Assembly: GCA_038252405.1 (NCBI GenBank)
Contig: JBBSAJ010000037.1
Location: forward strand, 1 to 23,348
DNA from: DATCDE01 sp038252405
Lineage (GTDB): Bacteria > Actinomycetota > Actinomycetes > Prado026
Length of the DNA stretch: 23,348 nucleotides
Direction: 5' to 3'
This document shows positions 15,405-20,843 of the stretch, piece after piece. Both the position numbers and the translations under genes were made by a program. The notes beneath the pieces were generated by a model. That model was not told the DNA's origin, made no database searches, and saw only the letters and a program-made list of their open reading frames with translations. Within the stretch, counting starts at the first letter, position 1. Each line of letters begins with the position of its first letter.

Positions 15405-16774
15405 TGGGACAGCTTGAGCAGTTCCGCCTGCCCGACGTCGGCGAGGGGCTCGCCGACGGCGAGATCCTGCAGTGGTTCGTCCAGCCGGGCGAGCACGTGT
15501 CGGTGAACCAGACGATCGTCGAGATCGAGACCGCCAAGGCCGCCGTCGAGCTGCCCTGCCCCTACGAGGGGGTGGTGGTCGCGCTGCTCGCCGACGAGGG
15601 CGAGACGGTCGACGTCGGCACGCCGATCATCACGATCGACACCGCGCCCGGCGAGGGCGCTGAGGGTGCGACGGTCGCCGGGACGACGCCGGTGCAGCCC
15701 GAGGGTGAGCACCACGCGGTGCTCGTGGGGTACGGCGTCAAGGAGACGTCCGGGACGGCCCGGCGTCCGCGTCGTCCCGGGGGTGGCTCGACCCGGCCGA
15801 AGCCGCCGACCCGCCTGGGTGGGATGGAAGTCGGCCGCGCCGTCGAGCGGGCGCTCAGCCATCAGTCGGACGCCGAGCCGGAGCCGGCACCGGCCGGCCC
15901 GGTGCGGACCAAGCCGCTGGTGCGCCGGCTGGCCAAGGACCTCGGGGTCGACCTCACCACCGTGGTCCCGACCGGGCCGCACGACACGATCACCCGGGCC
16001 GACGTCGAGGCCGCGGCCACGCGTGCACCGTCGGCGGGCGGCCGACCGTCGCTGCGGCCGGTCGCTGCCGGCCCCCGGGAGCGGCGTGAGCCGATCAAGG
16101 GGGTGCGCCGGCACATGGCGGAGGCCATGGTCGCCTCGGCGTTCACGGCGCCGCACGTCACCGAGTGGGTTCAGGTCGACGCGACCAGGACCATGAAGCT
16201 GGTGTCCCGGCTGCGGGAGACCCCTGCGTTCAAGGACACGCGGGTCACCCCGCTGACCCTGTTCGCCCGGGCGGCGCTGCTCGCGGCCCGGCGGCACCCG
16301 GGCATCAACGCGGTCTGGGACGGCGATGCCGGCGAGATCGTCTACAAAGACTACGTGAACCTGGGCATCGCCGCGGCGACTCCCCGGGGCCTGCTGGTGC
16401 CCAACATCAAGGACGCCGACCAGCTGTCGCTGCCGGACCTGGCCGGCGCGCTGACCGACCTGGTGGACACCGCCAAGGCCGGCAAGACCGCCCCGGCCGA
16501 GCTCACCGGCGGGACCTTCACGATCACCAACATCGGGGTGTTCGGCATCGACGGCGGCACGCCGATCATCAACCCCGGGGAGTCGGCCATCCTCGCGGTC
16601 GGAGCGGTGACCCAGCGGCCCTGGGTGCACAAGGGCAAGGTCCGGCCCCGTTGGGTGGTCGAGCTGGCCGTGTCCTTCGACCACCGGCTGATCGACGGCG
16701 AGCTCGGCTCCCGGTTCCTGGCCGACATCGCCGCCCTGGTCGAGGACCCCGCGGTGGCTGTCACCTGGGTCTAG
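15404..16774 (+). CDS. bkdC: 2-oxoacid dehydrogenase E2 (dihydrolipoyl acyltransferase)
   Basis: The 456-residue E2 core transfers the acyl group to CoA. Domain order is classical: one lipoyl domain (residues 1-80) with Lys45 in EIETAKAAVELP as the lipoylation site, a charged/Pro-rich linker, a peripheral subunit-binding domain at about 167-206 (VRRLAKDLGVDLTTVVPTG), a second linker, then the catalytic domain from about 225. The active-site motif is DHRLIDG, with His427 and Asp431. A single lipoyl domain is like BkdC rather than the multi-lipoyl SucB/DlaT of mycobacteria. It overlaps the E1 beta stop by one base. No lipoamide dehydrogenase (E3) gene is present in the window, so E3 must be supplied from elsewhere, for example a shared Lpd. 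Confidence 0.94.
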   Translation: MGQLEQFRLPDVGEGLADGEILQWFVQPGEHVSVNQTIVEIETAKAAVELPCPYEGVVVALLADEGETVDVGTPIITIDTAPGEGAEGATVAGTTPVQPEGEHHAVLVGYGVKETSGTARRPRRPGGGSTRPKPPTRLGGMEVGRAVERALSHQSDAEPEPAPAGPVRTKPLVRRLAKDLGVDLTTVVPTGPHDTITRADVEAAATRAPSAGGRPSLRPVAAGPRERREPIKGVRRHMAEAMVASAFTAPHVTEWVQVDATRTMKLVSRLRETPAFKDTRVTPLTLFARAALLAARRHPGINAVWDGDAGEIVYKDYVNLGIAAATPRGLLVPNIKDADQLSLPDLAGALTDLVDTAKAGKTAPAELTGGTFTITNIGVFGIDGGTPIINPGESAILAVGAVTQRPWVHKGKVRPRWVVELAVSFDHRLIDGELGSRFLADIAALVEDPAVAVTWV

Positions 16775-16808
16775 TGGGGTCCAGCGGGCATAGCAGCACC
16801 CACTTCCG

Positions 16809-16936
16809 GCATGAAGGTGCCCTTCTGTGCGCAAGGCCGCACAAACCCGCCCTTCACTTCGAGGCGGTGCGTTCGTGGACGCCGTCCATGAAGGGTGGGA
16901 TGTTGCGACAGCACGCACAGAAGGGCACCTTCATGC
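16809..16936. repeat. Long nested inverted-repeat element between convergent genes
   Basis: Two perfect 23-bp arms (16809-16831 and 16914-16936) are inverted around an 82-bp centre. Each arm contains its own small palindrome, GAAGG-TGC-CCTTC on the left and GAAGG-GCA-CCTTC on the right. Inside the centre a second pair, CCCGCCCTTCA (16846-16856) and TGAAGGGTGGG (16889-16899), forms an 11-bp stem with one G-T pair. All four segments share a CCCTTC/GAAGGG core, suggesting a built-up, REP- or MITE-like element rather than a simple terminator. It fills the 174-bp gap between bkdC and the convergent MDMPI gene and could still end transcription from both sides. No U-tract is present. Confidence 0.8.
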
Positions 16937-16948
16937 GGGAGGGGTGGG

Positions 16949-17767
16949 TCAGGGGGTGATGGCCATGGCTGCCAGGACGCGTTCGGCCAGTCTGGCGTCG
17001 CCCTCGACTTCGACGGTGCACTTGGCGGGTGGACGTCGCCCGCAGGCCAGCACGACGAAGTCCTCCCAGTCGAGCCGGAGCAGCACGGTGGGGCCGAGGG
17101 CCTCGGGGTCGTCCCTGACGGCCCGGCCGCTCCGGCCCATGGCCACTCCGGCGCGGAAGGACAGCGGGCCCTGGACGTCCCAGACCACACGGGTGCCCGG
17201 CTCGGGTCGGACTCGACTGCCGATCACCATCGGGAGCGTGGCGAGGATCTGCCGCCGGGCGGCCCGGGCGCCGGCCGAGTCGAGGTTGCCGGGCCGCCCG
17301 GTCGCGCGGCGGATGTCCTGCTCGTGGGCCCAGATGTCGAACGGCCGGATCGCCAGCATCCGGTCGACGTCGCGGAAGTAGCCGGTCGCGGCCGCGTCCG
17401 CCGCAGCGGCCCGGCCCTGCTCGAGGGCCTGATTCCGCTCGCCGACGACCTCGGCGAGCTCGGTCCGCAGCTGCTCGGGGCTGCTGCCACGCCGCACGTC
17501 GACGGCCACCTCCATGAACCGCCCCAGGGGGTCGCGCACATGCGGGAGCCGGTCCCAGTCCGGCAGGTGGTCGGGCAGCGGGCGCCCGAGCAGGTCGCAC
17601 TCGGACCCGATCACGTGGCTGACGTTGTCCTGCACGGTCCAGCCGGGCAGGTCGGTGGGCAGCGCCCAGTCCTCGGCGCTCAGCTCGTCGACCAGGGTGA
17701 CGAAGTCCCGCAGGGCGTCGCGATACCCGTCGTAGCCAGCCGCCTGGGTGTCGACCGGCCGCGTCAC
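16949..17767 (-). CDS. Mycothiol-dependent maleylpyruvate isomerase-family protein (DinB fold)
   Basis: A 272-residue member of the actinobacterial maleylpyruvate isomerase / DinB superfamily, whose members are metal-binding, often mycothiol-dependent enzymes; many have unknown substrates. The N-terminal four-helix bundle shows DLPGWTVQDNVSHVIGSE, with His51 as a metal ligand, and RPFDIWAHEQDIRRATGRPG, with Asp144 and His148 at the positions of Glu144 and His148 in the C. glutamicum enzyme as I recall it. The C-terminal part (from about 175) resembles the SCP2-like sterol-carrier extension (CTVEVEGDARLAERVL). The GTG start at 17767 lacks a good ribosome binding site and lies in a small palindrome. 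The rhodanese gene is 46 bp upstream on the same strand, so co-transcription is likely. Confidence 0.85.
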   Translation of the reverse strand: MTRPVDTQAAGYDGYRDALRDFVTLVDELSAEDWALPTDLPGWTVQDNVSHVIGSECDLLGRPLPDHLPDWDRLPHVRDPLGRFMEVAVDVRRGSSPEQLRTELAEVVGERNQALEQGRAAAADAAATGYFRDVDRMLAIRPFDIWAHEQDIRRATGRPGNLDSAGARAARRQILATLPMVIGSRVRPEPGTRVVWDVQGPLSFRAGVAMGRSGRAVRDDPEALGPTVLLRLDWEDFVVLACGRRPPAKCTVEVEGDARLAERVLAAMAITP

Positions 17768-17778
17768 GGGGGTGACGC
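17761..17778. promoter_or_regulatory. 7-bp inverted repeat covering the GTG start of the MDMPI gene
   Basis: GCGTCAC and GTGACGC flank four G residues. On the minus-strand mRNA the stem would contain the GTG start codon itself, so it could hinder initiation or be an operator for a downstream promoter. It may also be a chance palindrome, as half of it is the start codon context GTGAC. Confidence 0.35.
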
Positions 17779-17813
17779 TAGCGGGCCGGCGCCGCGCTGA
17801 GTGCCTGGGTTCG

Positions 17814-18263
17814 TCAGCTCGTGGTCAGGGGTTGTGCGGCCGCGTTCCAGGCGAGGACCCCGCCAGCGAGGTCGAAGATCCGCTGGAAGCCCTCTTTCTC
17901 CATCACCTGGACGGCCTGGCCGCTGCGGTTGCCGCTGTGGCAGTAGACGAGCACCGGCTTGGCCGGGTCGAGCTGCTTGACCTGAGCGGCGAAGTCGCTG
18001 CCCTCCCAGTTGACGTTCACCGCGCCGGCGATGTGCCCGGTCGCGAACTCCTCGGGGGTGCGCACGTCGAGGACCGTGACGCCCTGCTTCACGAGCGAGT
18101 CGGCGGTGGCCGGGTCCACCTTGGTGATCGCCTGTGTCTCCTGGACCGGAGTGCCGGCCGCGCTGCTGCTCGTCGAGCTGCTGCACGCGGCCAGCGGGCC
18201 GATCAGTGCGAGCGAGAGGGCGGCCCCGGAGGCGGTCATGACGGCGCGGCGGGAGAGTCTCAT
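17814..18263 (-). CDS. Rhodanese-domain lipoprotein
   Basis: A 149-residue exported single-domain rhodanese. The signal peptide (SRRAVMTASGAALSLAL) has a twin arginine and ends in the lipobox LAAC, so Cys27 should be lipidated and the domain displayed outside the membrane. A Ser/Thr-rich linker follows. The rhodanese domain (about residues 45-149) has LDVRTPEEFATGHIAGAVNVN and the active-site loop CHSGNRSG, with Cys108 as the persulfide-forming cysteine. Such proteins move sulfane sulfur to an acceptor. The ATG at 18263 was chosen over an in-frame ATG at 18275 because a -10-like TATGCT ends seven bases before it, implying a leaderless or nearly leaderless message. A CsoR/CstR-like palindrome covers the promoter. 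The MDMPI-family gene lies 46 bp downstream. Confidence 0.88.
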   Translation of the reverse strand: MRLSRRAVMTASGAALSLALIGPLAACSSSTSSSAAGTPVQETQAITKVDPATADSLVKQGVTVLDVRTPEEFATGHIAGAVNVNWEGSDFAAQVKQLDPAKPVLVYCHSGNRSGQAVQVMEKEGFQRIFDLAGGVLAWNAAAQPLTTS

Positions 18264-18270
18264 GACCCTC

Positions 18271-18276
18271 AGCATA
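18271..18276 (-). promoter_or_regulatory. Probable -10 element of the rhodanese promoter
   Basis: On the minus strand this reads TATGCT, a match to TANNNT. Seven bases separate it from the ATG at 18263, so transcription could begin at the start codon itself. The 17 bases before it are occupied by the candidate CsoR-type palindrome; the -35 position reads GGGAAG and is not consensus. Confidence 0.45.
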
Positions 18277-18291
18277 TACCCCCCGGGGTAT
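18276..18291. promoter_or_regulatory. CsoR/CstR-type operator candidate
   Basis: ATACCCC-CC-GGGGTAT is a perfect 7-2-7 inverted repeat. It has the form of the G/C-tract sites with flanking TA bound by the CsoR/RcnR/CstR family, which sense copper, nickel or sulfane sulfur. It lies just upstream of the rhodanese ATG, in the spacer of the putative promoter, where a bound repressor would exclude RNA polymerase. CstR-type repressors control rhodanese genes in other bacteria, so persulfide sensing is the favoured reading. The regulator is not encoded in this window. Confidence 0.6.
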
Positions 18292-18374
18292 CGCTTCCCC
18301 ACCTGGGCACCTTGCCCGGTGACCGTTCGCACGCCAACCGCGGTCAACCGTCGCGGCGGTGGCAGGATCGGGTC

Positions 18375-19148
18375 ATGCGCGTGCACCTGTGCCAGCTGGC
18401 GCCGTCCTATGAGCGGCCCAACGATGACCTCCGCGGCGACGTCGACTCGCTGCTCCGGGCTCAGGTGGGGGCGGACCTGGTGGTGCTGCCCGAGCTGTGG
18501 CCGCAGGGCGGGTTCACCTACCAGCGCTGGGCCGCCGAGGCGGAGCCGGTCGACGGCCCCACCCTGGCGATGGTCTCGGCGGCGGCCCGCGCGATCGGCG
18601 CGCACGTGCACGCCGGCTCGATCGTCGAGCGGGACGCCGAGGGACGGCTGTACAACACCGCGCTGCTGGTGGGACCGGACGGCGGCCTCCTCGCGACCTA
18701 TCGCAAGATCCACCTGTTCGGGTTCAGCTCCGGCGAGCCGGCGCTGATGACCGCCGGGACCGACCTGGTCGTGGCGGACATCGGCGGCCTCGCGGTCGGC
18801 CTGGCGACCTGCTACGACCTGCGCTTCCCGGAGATGTTCCGAGCGCTGCTCGACCGCGGGGCGCAGGCCTTCGTGGTGCCCGCGGCCTGGCCGGCGCCGC
18901 GGGTCGCGCACTGGCGGCTGCTCGCCCAGGCCCGGGCCGTGGAGGAGCAGGCGTACGTCGTGGCGACGAACACCTCGGGGGTGCAGGCCGGGCTGGCCAT
19001 GGGCGGTGGCTCGGTGGTCGTCGACCCGTGGGGCGTCGTGGTGGCGGAGGCCGGCCGGGACGAGGAGGTGCTGGTTGCCGACCTCGACCCGGCGCTGGTC
19101 ACCAAGACTCGCTCGGAGTTCCCGGTGCTGGCCGACCGGCGGCTCTGA
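18375..19148 (+). CDS. Nitrilase-superfamily carbon-nitrogen hydrolase (amidase)
   Basis: A 257-residue nitrilase-superfamily enzyme with the complete Glu-Lys-Cys triad: Glu40 in LVVLPELWPQGG, Lys111 in TYRKIHLFG and Cys146 in GLATCYDLRFPEMF. The RKIHLF and CYDLRFPE motifs are those of the NIT1/NIT2 branch (deaminated glutathione amidase or omega-amidase) rather than of true nitrilases. Substrate cannot be fixed from sequence. An amide hydrolase acting on a small thiol or dicarboxylate amide is plausible. The ATG at 18375 is preceded by GCAGGATCGGGTC, which has a modest ribosome binding site. It is divergent from the rhodanese gene (111 bp gap) and convergent with the M14 peptidase gene (31 bp gap). 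Confidence 0.88.
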   Translation: MRVHLCQLAPSYERPNDDLRGDVDSLLRAQVGADLVVLPELWPQGGFTYQRWAAEAEPVDGPTLAMVSAAARAIGAHVHAGSIVERDAEGRLYNTALLVGPDGGLLATYRKIHLFGFSSGEPALMTAGTDLVVADIGGLAVGLATCYDLRFPEMFRALLDRGAQAFVVPAAWPAPRVAHWRLLAQARAVEEQAYVVATNTSGVQAGLAMGGGSVVVDPWGVVVAEAGRDEEVLVADLDPALVTKTRSEFPVLADRRL

Positions 19149-19163
19149 CCGAATCCGCCGTTG

Positions 19164-19176
19164 GTCGGGGGCCGAC
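19164..19176. terminator. Short hairpin between convergent stops
   Basis: GTCGG-GGG-CCGAC forms a 5-bp stem with a 3-base loop in the 31-bp gap between the amidohydrolase and M14 peptidase genes. It might act as a weak bidirectional terminator. There is no T-run on either side, so support is limited. Confidence 0.3.
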
Positions 19177-19179
19177 GAG

Positions 19180-19917
19180 TCAGCGAGCCGCTGCCAGGGC
19201 ATCCAGGGCGGCCACCGTGCGCAGGGTCAGGGTGCTCCGCACGGTCGCCGGCAGCTCGAGGGTCACCGCCGTCGTCCCACCGATGCGCTGCATGTGCCAG
19301 GTCGTCAGGTTGCCGCCGGAGGCCCCGAGGCTGCGTACCGGCAGACCCGTCTGCCGACCGAGCAGCGCCGACACTGACCGGTCGCCGCCGGAGTAGTCCA
19401 CCAGCCCGAACGGCTGGTGCAGGATCACCGTGGTCCGCGGCCTGATCCTGGCCAGGAACGCCACGAGCGCCTTGGTCTCCGGCTCGCTGGCTGCAGCCGG
19501 TCCCGAGTAGGTCGTCGTACCCGCCCCCTGGCGGCGCCAGTCGGTGCCGGGGAAGTTCCGGTTGAGGTCCACGCCGCGGGCGTTGGTGCGCCGGTTGGCG
19601 GCGTAGCCGTCCGGGTTCATGGTGGTGATCACCCACAGCTGCACCCCCGGCGGCACCGGCCGGGACATCAGCGTCCAGGCGACCGCCACGCCGACCCGCT
19701 CGTTGCCGTGCATCTGGCCGATGACGACCATCTTCCGGGTTGCCGTCGCCGGGCCGAGCCGGTAGGCGTAGATGCCGCGCCCCTGGGCGCTGGTGCCGAT
19801 CCGCTCGTACGGCGGCGTCGCGGCCCCGGCCGGCCCCGCCGGGATGGCGAGCAGGCCCACGACCAGCATCAGCAGGGCGCCCCACAGCGGCAGCTGGATC
19901 CGCAGTGCTCGACGCAT
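19180..19917 (-). CDS. Exported M14-family zinc carboxypeptidase, MpaA-like
   Basis: A 245-residue secreted peptidase. A signal peptide with one hydrophobic helix spans residues 1-33 (cleavage near AGPAGAA-T). The M14 core shows the zinc site in QMHGNE (His70, Glu73), the arginine/substrate region MNPDGYAANRRTNARGVDLNRNFP, the third zinc ligand in VILHQPFG (His167) and the catalytic glutamate in VTLELP (Glu221). RGVDLNRNFP and the small size resemble MpaA, the murein peptide amidase that splits the gamma-D-Glu-diaminopimelate bond, although MpaA itself is cytoplasmic. The ATG at 19917 is four bases after the stop of the NlpC/P60 gene, and its ribosome binding site overlaps that stop. The pairing supports a role in peptidoglycan peptide processing outside the membrane. 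Confidence 0.85.
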   Translation of the reverse strand: MRRALRIQLPLWGALLMLVVGLLAIPAGPAGAATPPYERIGTSAQGRGIYAYRLGPATATRKMVVIGQMHGNERVGVAVAWTLMSRPVPPGVQLWVITTMNPDGYAANRRTNARGVDLNRNFPGTDWRRQGAGTTTYSGPAAASEPETKALVAFLARIRPRTTVILHQPFGLVDYSGGDRSVSALLGRQTGLPVRSLGASGGNLTTWHMQRIGGTTAVTLELPATVRSTLTLRTVAALDALAAAR

Positions 19918-19921
19918 GGCC

Positions 19922-20764
19922 TCACCCCGGGAACGGTCGGACGACGGTCGGCAGTGGGGTGCCATGGACCCACAGCGACGCCGTACGGATGGACGGTCGG
20001 ACCGCCTCCACGATGCGGTCCTTGCCAAGGTAGAGGGCCAGGTGGCGAAAGTCGCTCCCCCAGAACACCAGGTCACCCGCCCGGCGCTGCCCGAGCGGTA
20101 CGTGCAGCAGCGCCGACGACCGGTAGATCGCCTCGGCCGTGTTGAACGTGGCCTGGATGGGCAGGTCCGTGGTGACCCCGGGGACGACCCGCCCACCGGC
20201 GTACATCGCCTGCAGCGCCAGCCCCGAGCAGTCGTAGCCGATCGGCCCGGCACCGCCCCAGACGTAGGGCACGCCCAGCCGGCTCGCCGCGTAGCCCAGC
20301 ATGGCCATGGACCGGGCCGCGACGGGCGCTCCCGCACCGAGCGTCGGCTGGGCGGTGTACCGGTCGACGCAGAACGGCTGCCCGGTCCGCAGCGCCGCCC
20401 AGGTGCGCTCGTCGACGAGCCCCGTCACCGACAGGCCGTGCGCCGCCTGGAAGCCGCGGACGGCGGAAGCGGTCGCCGCGTCGTACCGGTCGAGGTGCCC
20501 CACCAGGCCGAGCGCCTGCTGCACCAGGTACACCTTCACCCCGACGATCTCCGGCCCCACGGTGACGCAGCCGACGGGCAGCGGCACCAGGGTGACGTAC
20601 GGCGCGACGGCGGTCAGCGGCCTCGACGTACTGGTGCTGGGGGTGGGCGACCCGCTCCGCTGGGTGGAGTCGGAGCCACCGCCACCGCAGGCGGCCAGCA
20701 GCAGGGCGGCGCCGCACGACATCACGACCCACCCGCCGGGCCCACGCAACCCGCGGCCGGCCAC
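19922..20764 (-). CDS. NlpC/P60 peptidase lipoprotein with peptidoglycan-binding domain
   Basis: The 280-residue product is predicted to be a lipoprotein: signal peptide with lipobox LAAC (Cys26), then a Gly/Ser/Thr-rich linker, a PG_binding_1 domain at about residues 75-125 (VQQALGLVGHLDRYDAAT, then GFQAAHGLSVTGLVDERTW) and a C-terminal NlpC/P60 domain. The catalytic cysteine is Cys179 in IGYDCSGL and the histidine is His241 in FRHLALYLG. Such enzymes cut D-Glu-diaminopimelate bonds in stem peptides. The open frame continues upstream to 20893, but that part overlaps the divergent gene and lacks signal features. The GTG at 20764, with GGAG two bases upstream, gives a proper Arg-containing n-region. 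The M14 peptidase follows after four bases. Confidence 0.87.
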   Translation of the reverse strand: MAGRGLRGPGGWVVMSCGAALLLAACGGGGSDSTQRSGSPTPSTSTSRPLTAVAPYVTLVPLPVGCVTVGPEIVGVKVYLVQQALGLVGHLDRYDAATASAVRGFQAAHGLSVTGLVDERTWAALRTGQPFCVDRYTAQPTLGAGAPVAARSMAMLGYAASRLGVPYVWGGAGPIGYDCSGLALQAMYAGGRVVPGVTTDLPIQATFNTAEAIYRSSALLHVPLGQRRAGDLVFWGSDFRHLALYLGKDRIVEAVRPSIRTASLWVHGTPLPTVVRPFPG

Positions 20765-20843
20765 GGCTCCATGGTCGGCGCCAAAGGACCGTCCGCACCA
20801 GGGCCCTTCGGCGGGACAGCCCGAGCTGGGCCAAGATGGGGCG

